A stretch of DNA of 60,537 nt from Rhodospirillales bacterium (lineage in GTDB: Bacteria > Pseudomonadota > Alphaproteobacteria > ATCC43930 > CGMCC-115725), in assembly GCA_028288725.1 (NCBI GenBank), contig JAQGIC010000095.1:1-60537 (forward strand), in the 5' to 3' direction. Positions 1-9,820 of this stretch are shown here, piece by piece. A program made the translations under genes and the position numbers. Each line of letters starts with the position of its first letter. Positions within the stretch are counted from its first letter, which is position 1. Under the pieces are notes generated by a model. The model had not been told where the DNA came from, did no database searches, and saw nothing but the letters and a program-made list of their open reading frames with translations.

Positions 1-700
<700 letters not shown>

Positions 701-810
701 TAACTTGCCTCTCAACTAAGCAGGACGCGAGGGCCCCCGAAGAGCGCTCCTTGCCGTCCCCCGATTTTACACCTGGGCGCCGCGACCGAGGTCTTGGCGC
801 CCGCCGTTAT

Positions 811-836
811 ATATGGGCGGTCTTCCGGCCCTGCAA
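811..836 (-). promoter_or_regulatory. Candidate sigma-32 (heat-shock) promoter of dnaK
   Basis: On the minus strand TTGCAG (836-831) is followed after 12 bases by GCCCATAT (818-811), which resembles the CCCCATNT -10 class of RpoH promoters. It lies in the 201-bp grpE-dnaK gap, about 110 bp before the dnaK ATG. The -35 box overlaps one arm of a hairpin, so the assignment is tentative. Confidence 0.35.
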
Positions 837-849
837 CGGGGTGCAGGGC
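828..849. terminator. Stem-loop in the grpE-dnaK gap
   Basis: An 8-bp perfect stem GCCCTGCA (828-835) / TGCAGGGC (842-849) with a 6-base loop lies about 50 bp past the grpE stop. No T-run follows on the minus strand, so it could be a weak terminator, an mRNA-stability hairpin, or part of the dnaK promoter architecture. Confidence 0.35.
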
Positions 850-901
850 TTTCCCGTCACGGATTCGTGACCAAAATCGGAAAAGCCGACCCGCGATCGT
901 C

Positions 902-1537
902 TCAAGCCGTGCGATCGACCCGCTTATGGCCGTCCGCGGGCTTCTCCTCGGCCTTGTCGTCGGACGCGGCGGGCTCGGCGACCGGGCCCTTCGCGACGCC
1001 GACCATGGCCTCGCGCAACAGCCGGTCATGGATCGTGTAGCCGGCCTGCAGCACCTGGACGACCGTGCCGGGCGGCTTGCCGGTGTTTTCCAGCTCGAAG
1101 ATCGCCTGATGGAAATTATGGTCGAACTTCTCGCCCATCGGGTCGAGCTTGCGGATGCCGTGCTTCTCGAACGCACCCAGCAATTCGCGCTCGGTCGCCA
1201 TCACGCCGGACAGCAGATTCTTGATCAGCTCGTCCTTGGCGGCCTGCGCCTCGGGCACGCTGTCGATCGCGCGACGCAGATTGTCGGCGACGGTCACCAG
1301 ATCCTTGGCGAAGCCGGAGGTCGCGAACTTCAGCGCATCCTCACGGTCGCGCTGCGCCCGGCGCCGCACGTTCTCCTGCTCGGCGAGCGCACGCAGCGCC
1401 TGATCCTTGTACTTGGCGACCTCGGCTTCGAGTTCGGCGATCCGAGCCTCGGCGGACGGCATCTCGACGGTCACCGGCTCGGCCGTGTTTTGGAAATCCG
1501 CGGCGGAGGTCTCGGGGGTAGCGGGGGTTTCGGTCAT
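902..1537 (-). CDS. grpE: Nucleotide exchange factor GrpE
   Basis: Exchanges ADP for ATP on DnaK. The 211-residue product is normal for alphaproteobacteria: an acidic, poorly structured N-terminus (about 1-40), the long dimeric coiled coil (about 40-95, with EQENVRRRAQRDREDALKFA), then the C-terminal beta domain with MGEKFDHNFHQAIFE and the GTVVQVLQAGYTIHDRLLRE segment that contacts DnaK. The start at 1537 gives the usual threonine/proline-rich leader (MTETPATPETS). It lies 18 bp downstream of hrcA, so the two are probably co-transcribed, with dnaK following in the same direction. Confidence 0.97.
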   Translation of the reverse strand: MTETPATPETSAADFQNTAEPVTVEMPSAEARIAELEAEVAKYKDQALRALAEQENVRRRAQRDREDALKFATSGFAKDLVTVADNLRRAIDSVPEAQAAKDELIKNLLSGVMATERELLGAFEKHGIRKLDPMGEKFDHNFHQAIFELENTGKPPGTVVQVLQAGYTIHDRLLREAMVGVAKGPVAEPAASDDKAEEKPADGHKRVDRTA

Positions 1538-1555
1538 TGCTGAATAGGTCCTGCT

Positions 1556-2638
1556 TTAGCCAATCGAGCGCCCGATCACCTTGGCGGTGTAATCCACCAT
1601 CGGGATGATCCGGGCATAGTTGATACGGGTCGGGCCGATCACGCCGATCGCGCCCACGATCTGTTCGCGGCTGTTCATATAGGGTGCGATCACCATGGAA
1701 CAGCCGGCGATGCCGAACAGCGAATTGGCCGAACCGATGAAGATCTGCACGCCCTCGCCGCGATGGGTCGCCTCGACGAGGCGCATCATCGTGTCCTTGG
1801 TCTCCAGCAGCTCGAACAGCCGGCGCACCCGGTCGAGATCCTCGAGCGCGCTGATATCCTCCAGGAGATTGGCCTGGCCGCGCACAATGAGCGAACCGCC
1901 GGCAGAACCAACCGGCGCGCCGGCCCAGGAGGCCAAGCCCGCCTGGACCAGCTTGGTCGTCAGCTCATCGAGCTCGGCCTGGTTCGCCTGCAGTTCCTGC
2001 ACCAGCGCCGCCTTGGCCTCGTCCAGCGTGAATCCCACCATGCGGGCCGACAGGAAATTTCCGGCGGTGACCAGCGCCGAGGTCGGCACGCCGACCGGCA
2101 CCTCGATCACGCGGTTTTCGACCAGGCCGTCCTCGGTCACCAGCACGACCAGCGCGCGGCCCGGACCCAATGCCACGAATTCGACATGCTTCAGCGCGCG
2201 TTCGGTCTTGGGCGCCAGCACCAGGCCGGCGCACCGCGACAGGCCCGACAAAGTCTGGGTCGCCTGCTCCAGCAGCGCCGGGAACGAGCGGCCGCCGGCG
2301 GCGCAGCGCGCATCCAGGTTGTCGCGCTCGTCCTGGGACAGGCGGCCCACCTCCAGCAAACCATCGACGAACAGCCGCAGGCCCGCATCGGTCGGCAGCC
2401 GGCCGGCCGAGGTATGGGGCGCGAACAGCAGGCCCGCCTCTTCCAGATCGGCCATGACGTTGCGGATGGTCGCGGCCGACAGGTTCAGCCCGAGCCGACG
2501 CGAGATCGTCCGCGAGCCGATCGGCTCGCCGGTCTCGACATAGGCATCGACGATGGTCCGGAAGATCTCGCGGCTGCGCTCGTTGAGCGCGCCGATCAGG
2601 GTCTCCGTCCTCGCGCGGGGGATCTCGCGGTCGCTCAA
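1556..2638 (-). CDS. hrcA: Heat-inducible transcription repressor HrcA
   Basis: DNA-binding repressor of class I heat-shock genes that acts at CIRCE operators and depends on GroEL. At 360 residues it has the usual size: an N-terminal winged helix (about 15-85, with YVETGEPIGSRTISRRLGLN), then the GAF-like dimerisation region ending in GAIGVIGPTRINYARIIPMV, the family's C-terminal signature. The start is TTG at 2638; no ATG or GTG lies near the N-terminus in this frame. No CIRCE element (GCACTC-N9-GAGTGC type) was seen upstream of hrcA, grpE or dnaK, so its target is probably groESL outside the window. Confidence 0.96.
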   Translation of the reverse strand: MSDREIPRARTETLIGALNERSREIFRTIVDAYVETGEPIGSRTISRRLGLNLSAATIRNVMADLEEAGLLFAPHTSAGRLPTDAGLRLFVDGLLEVGRLSQDERDNLDARCAAGGRSFPALLEQATQTLSGLSRCAGLVLAPKTERALKHVEFVALGPGRALVVLVTEDGLVENRVIEVPVGVPTSALVTAGNFLSARMVGFTLDEAKAALVQELQANQAELDELTTKLVQAGLASWAGAPVGSAGGSLIVRGQANLLEDISALEDLDRVRRLFELLETKDTMMRLVEATHRGEGVQIFIGSANSLFGIAGCSMVIAPYMNSREQIVGAIGVIGPTRINYARIIPMVDYTAKVIGRSIG

Positions 2639-2835
2639 AGTCGACGATCGTCCCTATTTGACTGAAACCCGCCCCATCATGGGTCAGGCGAGGCGAAACT
2701 TAGGGATGCCGGGGGCGAGCGTCAACCGTCGAGCCAACGACGCGGTGCCGCCAAACCCTGGACGCGCGGGCGACAGGCAGAGTAGTTTGACGCCCCTCGT
2801 CCAGATCCGCCTTCGCCGAAAGAAGCTCACAGCCC

Positions 2836-3564
2836 ATGTCACGCCCCTCCGGTCGCGCCGTCGACCAGCTCCGTCCAGTCACGCTGACCCCCGGCTTTTC
2901 CAAGTATGCCGAGGGTTCATGCCTCGTGAAGTGCGGCGAGACCCATGTGCTGTGCACGGCGTCGGTCGAAGAAAAGGTCCCGCCGTTCCTGCGCAATACC
3001 GGTGCCGGCTGGGTCACGGCCGAATATGGCATGCTGCCGCGCTCGACCCACACCCGCTCCGACCGCGAGGCCGCGCGCGGCAAGCAGTCGGGCCGCACCC
3101 AGGAAATCCAGCGCCTGATCGGCCGGTCGCTGCGCGCGATCTGCGATCTGAAGGCCCTGGGCGAACGGCAGATCAAGATCGATTGCGACGTGCTGCAGGC
3201 CGACGGCGGCACGCGCACCGCGTCGATCACCGGCAGCTATGTGGCGCTGCATCTGGCGCTCAGGGGCCTGGTCGAGGCCAAGCTGATCCCGGCCCTGCCG
3301 CTCCGTGACCAGGTCGCCGCCGTGTCCTGCGGTATCTACAAGGGCGTGCCGGTGCTCGACCTCGATTATCCCGAGGATTCCGCCGCCGAGGCCGATGCCA
3401 ATTTCGTGCTGACCGCGACCGGCAAGATCGTCGAGATCCAGGCGACCGCCGAAGAGGCGCCATTCGCCGAGGAGCAATATGCCGAAATGATGAAGCTCGC
3501 ACGCAAGGGCATCGCCGAACTGGCCCGGCTGCAGCGCGCCGCCGTCGGTCTCGGCGGGCTCTGA
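2836..3564 (+). CDS. rph: Ribonuclease PH
   Basis: Phosphorolytic 3'-5' exoribonuclease that trims tRNA precursors. The 242-residue product is full length: [20 protein letters not shown] at the N-terminus, the phosphate-binding stretch [20 protein letters not shown] near residues 70-90, and catalytic-site residues in [17 protein letters not shown]. An AGAAG-type ribosome-binding site precedes the ATG. It diverges from hrcA across about 200 bp and is followed 4 bp later by rdgB, a pairing common in alphaproteobacteria. Confidence 0.98.
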   Translation: MSRPSGRAVDQLRPVTLTPGFSKYAEGSCLVKCGETHVLCTASVEEKVPPFLRNTGAGWVTAEYGMLPRSTHTRSDREAARGKQSGRTQEIQRLIGRSLRAICDLKALGERQIKIDCDVLQADGGTRTASITGSYVALHLALRGLVEAKLIPALPLRDQVAAVSCGIYKGVPVLDLDYPEDSAAEADANFVLTATGKIVEIQATAEEAPFAEEQYAEMMKLARKGIAELARLQRAAVGLGGL

Positions 3565-3568
3565 TCCC

Positions 3569-4189
3569 ATGTGCGCCGCCGCCCCGCGCCGCCGCTTCAC
3601 CGGCACCGGCCTGATCGTGGCCACGCATAATGCCGGCAAGCTGCGCGAGATCGTCGAGCTGCTGGCGCCTTACGGCATCCATGTCAGCTCGGCGGCGGAG
3701 CACGGCCTGCCGGAACCGGAAGAGACCGGCACGACCTTTCTGGCCAATGCCGAGCTGAAGGCCCTTGCCGCGGCGCTGGCCGCCGGCGTGCCGGCGCTCT
3801 CCGACGATTCCGGCCTGGCGGTCGACGGGCTCGACGGGGCGCCCGGCATCTATTCCGCGCGCTGGGCCGGCCCGGCCAAGGATTTCGGCGCGGCCATGGC
3901 CCGGGTCGAGCGCGAACTCGACGAACGCGGCACGACCAACCGGCGCGCCCATTTCATCTCGGCCCTGACGCTCGCCTGGCCCGACGGCCATTACGAAAGC
4001 TTCGAGGGCCGGATTTCCGGCACGCTCACCTTCCCGCCGCGCGGCGACCGGGGCTTCGGCTATGACCCGTGCTTCATCCCGGACGGGCTCAACCAGACCT
4101 TCGGCGAGATGCATGAGGCGACCAAGCATCGCATCAGCCATCGGGCACGCGCCTTCAGCCAGCTGGTCGAGGCCTGCTTCGCGTCATGA
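3569..4189 (+). CDS. rdgB: XTP/dITP pyrophosphatase (non-canonical purine NTPase)
   Basis: Hydrolyses XTP, dITP and related damaged purine nucleotides to monophosphates, keeping them out of nucleic acids. The 206-residue protein has the Ham1 family signature: [14 protein letters not shown] near residue 15 (substrate loop), the catalytic [20 protein letters not shown] near 72, [15 protein letters not shown] near 150, and the C-terminal [10 protein letters not shown]. The ATG at 3569 follows the rph stop by 4 bp, and the 3' end overlaps hemW by 4 bp (ATGA), implying translational coupling through rph-rdgB-hemW. Confidence 0.97.
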   Translation: MCAAAPRRRFTGTGLIVATHNAGKLREIVELLAPYGIHVSSAAEHGLPEPEETGTTFLANAELKALAAALAAGVPALSDDSGLAVDGLDGAPGIYSARWAGPAKDFGAAMARVERELDERGTTNRRAHFISALTLAWPDGHYESFEGRISGTLTFPPRGDRGFGYDPCFIPDGLNQTFGEMHEATKHRISHRARAFSQLVEACFAS

Positions 4190-5376
4190 CCCAGACCAAG
4201 GCGGTGGCACCCACCGCCCCGGCGAGCGCCCCGGGCTTCGCCATCTATGTCCATTGGCCGTTCTGCCTGTCGAAATGCCCCTATTGCGACTTCAACAGCC
4301 ATGTGCGTGACCGGGTCGAGCAGGATCGCTGGCGCGCGGCCCTGCTGACCGAGCTCGACCATTACGCGGCCCAGACGCCCGGCCGCACCGTCACCTCGAT
4401 CTTCTTCGGCGGCGGCACGCCGTCGCTGATGGAACCCGCGACGGTCGGCGCCGTGATCGACCGGATCGGCCAACGCTGGTCGCTCGATCCCGCCATCGAA
4501 ATCTCGCTCGAGGCCAACCCGACCTCGGTCGAAGCCCACAAGTTCCAGGGCTTCCGCGGTGCCGGCGTCAACCGCGTCTCGCTCGGCATCCAGGCGCTCG
4601 ACGATGCCGCGCTCAAATTCCTCGGCCGCCAGCACTCGGCCGGCGAAGCCTTGGGCGCGATCGAGCTGGCCGCGCGGCATTTCGATCGTTACAGTTTCGA
4701 TCTGATCTATGCGCGGCCTGGGCAGACCCTGAAATCCTGGCAGGCCGAGCTGGATCAGGCCCTGGGATTGGCCGCCGATCACCTGTCGGTCTATCAGCTG
4801 ACCATCGAGCAGGGCACCCAGTTCGCGACGCTGCATGCGCGCGGCGATTTCATCCTGCCGGACGACGAGTTGGCCGGCGAACTCTATGAGCTGACCCAGG
4901 CGCATCTGAGCGCGGCGGGGATGCCCTCCTACGAGATTTCCAACCATGCCCGTCCGGGGCAGGCCAGCCGCCACAATCTGACTTATTGGCGCTACGGCGA
5001 CTATGTCGGCGTCGGCCCGGGCGCCCATGGCCGCCTGACGCAGGACGGCCGGAAATGGGCGACGCGCCAGGCCAAGGCGCCCGAAACCTGGCTGGCGCGG
5101 GTCGAAGCGGACGGCCATGGCACCCAGGAGACCGAGAGGGTCGATCCGGCCGCGCGCGCCGAGGAAATGGTCATGATGGGCCTGCGCCTGGCCGAGGGCA
5201 TTCCGCGCCGGCGGTTTCGCGACGAGCTGGGGCTGGAGCCGGAAGACCTGATCGACCCGGTGGCGCTCGGCCACCTGACCGAGGGCGGGTTCGTGACGCT
5301 CGACGCCGACCGGCTGGCCGCGACCGACGCCGGCCGCCAGCGCCTGAACGCAGTACTGGCGGCGCTGCTGAAATAA
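4186..5376 (+). CDS. hemW: Radical SAM protein HemW (haem chaperone, HemN-like)
   Basis: Radical-SAM family haem-binding protein, often annotated as oxygen-independent coproporphyrinogen III oxidase but now regarded as a haem chaperone. The 396-residue product carries the cluster motif CLSKCPYC (CX3CX2C, residues 29-36), FFGGGTPSL (SAM region), [11 protein letters not shown], and the [20 protein letters not shown] stretch typical of HemW; there is no long N-terminal domain as in true HemN. It overlaps rdgB by 4 bp at its ATG. It ends about 30 bp from the convergent lipoprotein gene. Confidence 0.93.
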   Translation: MTQTKAVAPTAPASAPGFAIYVHWPFCLSKCPYCDFNSHVRDRVEQDRWRAALLTELDHYAAQTPGRTVTSIFFGGGTPSLMEPATVGAVIDRIGQRWSLDPAIEISLEANPTSVEAHKFQGFRGAGVNRVSLGIQALDDAALKFLGRQHSAGEALGAIELAARHFDRYSFDLIYARPGQTLKSWQAELDQALGLAADHLSVYQLTIEQGTQFATLHARGDFILPDDELAGELYELTQAHLSAAGMPSYEISNHARPGQASRHNLTYWRYGDYVGVGPGAHGRLTQDGRKWATRQAKAPETWLARVEADGHGTQETERVDPAARAEEMVMMGLRLAEGIPRRRFRDELGLEPEDLIDPVALGHLTEGGFVTLDADRLAATDAGRQRLNAVLAALLK

Positions 5377-5407
5377 TCCTCGTCATTCCCGGAAAGAACT
5401 GACGGCC

Positions 5408-6646
5408 CTACTGGCTGGGCGCGCCTTCGAAGCTTTCCGGCGCCGGGCTCACCACGCTGGCGCCGGCATGTTCGATCTGCAGCACGGCCAGACCGCGCTC
5501 GGCCGTGCCGTCGGCACGGAAGCGGAAGATGCCGTCGGCGCCGGCATAGCCGTTCGGGTTGGCGATGGCCGCCTTCGAGAAATCGGCGCCGGGCGTGCGA
5601 TCGAGCACGGCCGCGACGCCGACCGCGTCATAGGCGAGCGTCGCCAGCCGCTGCGGCGCATGGCCATAGGCCTGGCGGAAGCGGTCCTGAAAGCCGCTGC
5701 GCGCGGCGGGCTGCGGGGCGGCGTACCAGCCGCCGATCAGCGACGGCTCGCTGCCGAGGTCCGGCACGTCCCAGATGCCGGTGCCGAGCAGCTTGACCTT
5801 CTGCTGGTTGATGTCGGCCAAGCCCAGCTGCGACACCGTGTTCTTGAGCTTGGCGCCCGTCTCGGGCACCAGCAGGGCGGTGAAGGTGAATTTACCGTTG
5901 GCCGACAGATGGCGGATCACCGATTTCAGATCGGCGCCGCCGGGTTCGTAGGTTTCGCTGTCGTCGAGCGTGCCGCCGGCCGCCGCGACCGCGCGGCCGA
6001 ATTCGTCGGCGACCAGTTGCCCATAGGCGTTGTTCGGCACCAGGGCCGCGAAATGCTCGACCCCGGTCGAGCGGGCGTATGAGGCGATCCGGGCCAGCTC
6101 CTCGCGCGGCAGGATGCCCATCAGGAACAGCCCGTCGCCGCCGATGGAGGCAATGCTGGAAAAGGCCAGCACATTGATATGGGCGGCCTGGGCGATCGGC
6201 TTGACCGCCTCGGCCTCGGGCGCGGTCAGCGGACCGACGAGCAGCCTGGCACCCTCGGCGATCGCCAATTGGGCGGCGGCGGCGGCACCGGCGGGCGTGC
6301 CGTGCGTATCCTTGGGCGTCAGCACCATGTCGTCGCCGCCCAGTTCGATGAGCGACAGCTGGGCGGCATCCAGCATGTCGCGGCCGAGCGCCGCGGTCGG
6401 CCCGCTCAAGGGCAGCAACAGCGCGATATCGGTCTTGCCGCCGGTATTGATCAGATTTTTCGGCTTCTGCGGCTGCAGCACCGGCGGCGCCACCGGTGCC
6501 ACGGCGACCGGGGCTTGCTGGACCGGCGGCTTCACCGCTACGGTCTGCGGAGCGCAGCCAGCCAAGCCCAGAGCGAAGGTCACCACAGATGCGAGGGCCA
6601 AAGGCCGCAAGGCCGGGTACGCGAGAGACGGACGGTTCAAGCACAT
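5408..6646 (-). CDS. LppC/LpoA-like lipoprotein (penicillin-binding protein activator family)
   Basis: Predicted outer-membrane lipoprotein with a periplasmic type-I binding-protein fold. The 412-residue product starts with a signal peptide and lipobox LAGC (Cys31), then a proline/alanine linker, then a substrate-binding-like domain opening with TDIALLLPLSGPTAALGRDM. It matches the family placed beside rsmI-yraN in many proteobacteria and linked to activation of penicillin-binding proteins; some members are annotated as ABC substrate-binding proteins. No transporter genes are adjacent, which favours the cell-wall role. Its 5' end overlaps the likely start of the divergent rsmI. Confidence 0.85.
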   Translation of the reverse strand: MCLNRPSLAYPALRPLALASVVTFALGLAGCAPQTVAVKPPVQQAPVAVAPVAPPVLQPQKPKNLINTGGKTDIALLLPLSGPTAALGRDMLDAAQLSLIELGGDDMVLTPKDTHGTPAGAAAAAQLAIAEGARLLVGPLTAPEAEAVKPIAQAAHINVLAFSSIASIGGDGLFLMGILPREELARIASYARSTGVEHFAALVPNNAYGQLVADEFGRAVAAAGGTLDDSETYEPGGADLKSVIRHLSANGKFTFTALLVPETGAKLKNTVSQLGLADINQQKVKLLGTGIWDVPDLGSEPSLIGGWYAAPQPAARSGFQDRFRQAYGHAPQRLATLAYDAVGVAAVLDRTPGADFSKAAIANPNGYAGADGIFRFRADGTAERGLAVLQIEHAGASVVSPAPESFEGAPSQ

Positions 6647-7626
6647 TCTCCGAAGCGACCGAGGAGGCGCGGCCGGACACTAGCCGCGCGCCCGCGTCAA
6701 GTAAACGCACGCCAAAACAATCCGCCCCCGATGGACCGGCACGAGCGGGCTCGCAGACGGGCGAACGCACCGAGGCACGAAATCGTGCCCCGGCAGGGCT
6801 TTATGTCGTCGCCACGCCGATCGGCAACATCCAGGACATCACGCTTCGAGCCCTGGACATTCTAGCGCGGGTCGACGTCATCGCCTGCGAAGACACGCGG
6901 GTCAGCGCAAAATTGCTACAGCGCCACGGCATCGATGCAACGCTCATGCCCTACCACGAGCATAATGCCGAGCGCATGCGGCCGGTCCTGCTGGGCCGGG
7001 TCGCCCAGGGCCAGGCGGTGGCGCTGATCTCCGACGCCGGCACGCCGCTGGTGTCCGATCCGGGCTTCAAGCTGGTGCGCCAGGCAATCGCCGAGGGCCT
7101 GCGCATCCAGATGCTGCCGGGCGCGTCGGCGCCGATCGCGGCCCTCGTGCTGTCGGGCCTGCCGAGCGACCGGTTCCTGTTCGCGGGCTTTCTCGACAGC
7201 AAGACCGTCGCGCGACGCCGGGAACTGGCCGAGCTCGCGGGCCTCCGCGCGACGCTGATCTTCTTCGAGTCCGCCCAACGACTGGCCGCTTCGCTTGGCG
7301 ATATGGCGGCGGAGCTGGGCCAGCGTCCGGCCGCCGTCGCGCGCGAATTGACCAAGATGTACGAAGAGGTCCGCCATGGCTCTCTGGGCGAACTCGCCGC
7401 CCACTACACCGCGGCCGGGCCGCCCAAGGGCGAGATCGTCGTCGTCATCGGGCCGCCGCTACCGGCGGTGGCGGCCAGTGCCGAGGACCTGGATGCGAGT
7501 CTGAAGGCGGCGCTGGCCCATCTTTCGCTGCGCGACGCCGCGAGCGAGGTCGCCGAAGCGCTGGGCCTGAAACGCCGCGACGTCTATGCCCGCGCGCTCG
7601 AACTGGCCGGGCCGTCCGGGAAATGA
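6589..7626 (+). CDS. rsmI: 16S rRNA (cytidine(1402)-2'-O)-methyltransferase RsmI
   Basis: SAM-dependent 2'-O-methylation of C1402 of 16S rRNA. The tetrapyrrole-methylase fold is clear: GLYVVATPIGNIQDITLRAL, ACEDTRVSAKLL, ALISDAGTPLVSDPG, LPGASAPIAALVLSGLP, FFESAQRLAASL and RELTKMYEEVRHGSL. The catalytic region starts about 67 residues after the chosen ATG, after a basic, disordered N-terminal extension without alternative ATG/GTG/TTG codons. This start overlaps the divergent lipoprotein gene by 58 bp; an in-frame ATG at 6496 is also possible. The 3' end overlaps yraN by 4 bp. Confidence 0.94.
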   Translation: MRGPKAARPGTRETDGSSTFSEATEEARPDTSRAPASSKRTPKQSAPDGPARAGSQTGERTEARNRAPAGLYVVATPIGNIQDITLRALDILARVDVIACEDTRVSAKLLQRHGIDATLMPYHEHNAERMRPVLLGRVAQGQAVALISDAGTPLVSDPGFKLVRQAIAEGLRIQMLPGASAPIAALVLSGLPSDRFLFAGFLDSKTVARRRELAELAGLRATLIFFESAQRLAASLGDMAAELGQRPAAVARELTKMYEEVRHGSLGELAAHYTAAGPPKGEIVVVIGPPLPAVAASAEDLDASLKAALAHLSLRDAASEVAEALGLKRRDVYARALELAGPSGK

Positions 7627-7991
7627 CCCGGGCCCATCGCGTCGGCGCCGAGCGGCACGGTCACCGGTCGGAAGCGATCGCCGCCTGGTGGCTTCGCCTA
7701 AAGCTCTATCGCATCGTCGCCCGGCGCTACAAGACCGCCGCCGGCGAGATCGATCTGATCGCACGGCGCGGCCGGACGCTGGTGTTCGTCGAGGTCAAGG
7801 CGCGCGCCAGCTTTCGCGGGGCGGCCGAGGCGGTCAGCCCGCGCCAGCGCCATCGCATCGCCCGGGCGGCCAGCCAATTCCTGGCAGCCCGGCCGGATCT
7901 GGCGGGTCTGGACCAGCGGTTCGATGCGCTGCTGATCGTCCGGCGCACCTGGCCGCGGCACGTTCCGGACGCCTGGCGCGTTGACGACTGA
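7623..7991 (+). CDS. YraN family (UPF0102) endonuclease-like protein
   Basis: Small protein of the YraN/UPF0102 family with a restriction-endonuclease-like fold. Its role is not firmly established; it usually sits beside rsmI or rnhB. The 122-residue product shows the conserved sequence: GERHG-type start (AERHGHRSEAIAAWWL), then GEIDLIARRGRTLVFVEVKAR with the D and E-V-K nuclease-like residues, and a C-terminal RFDALLIV strand. It overlaps rsmI by ATGA at 7623, which fixes the start and suggests coupled translation. Confidence 0.92.
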   Translation: MTRAHRVGAERHGHRSEAIAAWWLRLKLYRIVARRYKTAAGEIDLIARRGRTLVFVEVKARASFRGAAEAVSPRQRHRIARAASQFLAARPDLAGLDQRFDALLIVRRTWPRHVPDAWRVDD

Positions 7992-8064
7992 ACGGATGTC
8001 CGGTTGTCGCCACAATTCAGCCGTTCTATAGCGTGTCGGAGATTCCATCGGAGGCCTTGAAGCC

Positions 8065-8889
8065 GTGACCCTGTTTCCTCTGCGCATACCGTCCCTGGTC
8101 CTCGGCCTAGGCGCGTTGGCCGTCGTCACCCTGCCGTTGGGCGGCTGCCTGCTGGCCGTCGTCGGTGCCGGTGCCGGTGTCGGCGGCTATACCGCCGGCA
8201 ACGAGCGCGGCATCGGCGGCACCGCGACCGATACCGGCATCAAGGCGTCGATCAACGCGATCTGGGCCAAGGACAACGGCCAGATCTCGTCCTATGTCGA
8301 CCTCAACATCTTCGAGGGCCGCGTGCTGCTGACCGGCGCCGTGCCCGATCCCAAGATCCGCGATCAGGCGGTCGCCGGCGCCTGGAAGGCGAGCGGGGTC
8401 AAGGAAGTGATCAACGAGATCCAGGTCGCCCAGGGCGCCAGCTTCTCGACCGCGGCGAGCGACAATTGGATTCTGGCGCGGCTGAACAGCGACATGGTGT
8501 TCGACGGCGCGGTGCGCACGCCGAACTATTCGCTCCAATGCGTCGACGGCACGGTCTATATCCTGGGCGTGGCGCGCACCCAGAACGAGCTGGACCACGT
8601 GCTGAACTACGCCCGCAACATCCCGAACGTGCGGCAGGTCAAGAACTACATCCGCATCCGCAGCGGCATCGGCGAGGATGGCGGCAGCCAACTCGGCACG
8701 ACACCGGGCGGCGCCGGTCAGCCAAGCGCGCTCAGCGCGCCGGATGCGGGCCAGCCGGGGGCGAGCCAGCGCGCGACCGGCCCCGGCGACAGCCGCGATC
8801 CGGCGCTCGGTGGCGCACAGCCCTATGGCCAGCCCGCGGCACCGCAGGCGGCGCCCAGCGGCGGGATCCAGGTGACCCCCCTGCAATAG
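8065..8889 (+). CDS. BON-domain lipoprotein
   Basis: Predicted periplasmic or outer-membrane lipoprotein with two BON domains, small lipid-binding folds seen in OsmY and YraP/DolP and linked to envelope integrity. The lipobox is LGGC (Cys28), followed by a glycine-rich stretch; BON1 spans about residues 55-120 and BON2 about 130-200. Residues 200-274 are a proline/glycine/glutamine-rich tail that looks disordered. Start is GTG at 8065, chosen because CGGAGG lies about 10 bases upstream. The position after rsmI-yraN is conserved for YraP-type proteins. Confidence 0.88.
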   Translation: MTLFPLRIPSLVLGLGALAVVTLPLGGCLLAVVGAGAGVGGYTAGNERGIGGTATDTGIKASINAIWAKDNGQISSYVDLNIFEGRVLLTGAVPDPKIRDQAVAGAWKASGVKEVINEIQVAQGASFSTAASDNWILARLNSDMVFDGAVRTPNYSLQCVDGTVYILGVARTQNELDHVLNYARNIPNVRQVKNYIRIRSGIGEDGGSQLGTTPGGAGQPSALSAPDAGQPGASQRATGPGDSRDPALGGAQPYGQPAAPQAAPSGGIQVTPLQ

Positions 8890-8900
8890 GACGGTCGGCC

Positions 8901-9746
8901 ATGAGCGAGGGTGCGGAGGCGCTGCTGATCGAACTGGGCCGGACGGACGGGCCGACCCTGCCGCTGGCGGAGGCGGCGCTCGCCTTCGCCCGGCTCGACC
9001 GGCCCGAGATCGATCCCGAGGGCTACCGCGCCCATCTCGATCAGCTGGCCGACGAGCTGGCGGCCGAACTGGGCGGCGTCACCGCGCCGCCGTTGAAGGA
9101 ACGGGTGCGCGCCCTGGTTCAGGTCATGGTCGGCAACCATGGCTATCAGGGCGATGGCGCGACCTATGACGATCTGGCCAATGCCGATCTGATGCGGGTG
9201 ATCGACCGGCGGCGCGGGCTGCCGGTGGCGCTGGGCATCCTCTATATCCACGCCGCGCGGGCCCAGGGCTGGCAGGCCGGCGGGCTGAATTTCCCCGGCC
9301 ATTTCCTGATCCGGATCGATGCCGGCGGCGACCGGGCGATCCTCGATCCGTTCGCCGGCGGCGAACTGCGCAGCGCCGGTCAATTGCGCAAGCTGATGCA
9401 GCTGCTGGGCGCCGGCCGCGACGGCCAGGGCGCGACCGAGCTCAGGCCCGAGCATTACCGGATGGTCGACGACCGCGACGTGCTGCTGCGCCTGCAGAAC
9501 AATATCAAGCTTCGCCTGCTCCAGGCCGGCGGCAGCGAGGCGGCGTTCGAGGTGCTGCGCCGGATGCGGCTGCTGGCGCCGAACCACGCCGACCTGTGGC
9601 ACGAAACCGGCAAGCTCGCCAACCATATCGGCCGGCTGACCGCGGGGATCACCGCGCTGGAAACCGCGCTGCGCCTGGATCCCGGCGCCGAATGGCGCCA
9701 CGAGGCGGCCCTGCTGCTGCAACGGCTCAAGGGTCGGCTCAACTAA
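8901..9746 (+). CDS. SirB1-type transglutaminase-like/TPR protein
   Basis: 281-residue protein of the SirB1 family: an N-terminal transglutaminase-like region (about 30-200) followed by tetratricopeptide-type helices. The family signature is visible in [19 protein letters not shown] and [14 protein letters not shown]; no clear catalytic Cys is present, as in most SirB1 proteins, so enzymatic activity is doubtful. Biological role is not established. The ATG at 8901 follows the BON gene by 11 bp and gshB follows 74 bp later. Confidence 0.86.
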   Translation: MSEGAEALLIELGRTDGPTLPLAEAALAFARLDRPEIDPEGYRAHLDQLADELAAELGGVTAPPLKERVRALVQVMVGNHGYQGDGATYDDLANADLMRVIDRRRGLPVALGILYIHAARAQGWQAGGLNFPGHFLIRIDAGGDRAILDPFAGGELRSAGQLRKLMQLLGAGRDGQGATELRPEHYRMVDDRDVLLRLQNNIKLRLLQAGGSEAAFEVLRRMRLLAPNHADLWHETGKLANHIGRLTAGITALETALRLDPGAEWRHEAALLLQRLKGRLN

Positions 9747-9820
9747 TCGCCGCCGATCGGACTTGGGGCCCGGGGCGCCGTCACCATATAGTGCCGGCAC
9801 GTAATTTTTGGGGGTTTGCC

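Noticed and set aside
701-2835. CIRCE operator around hrcA-grpE-dnaK
   Set aside because: No GCACTC-N9-GAGTGC-like inverted repeat found in the gaps upstream of hrcA, grpE or dnaK.
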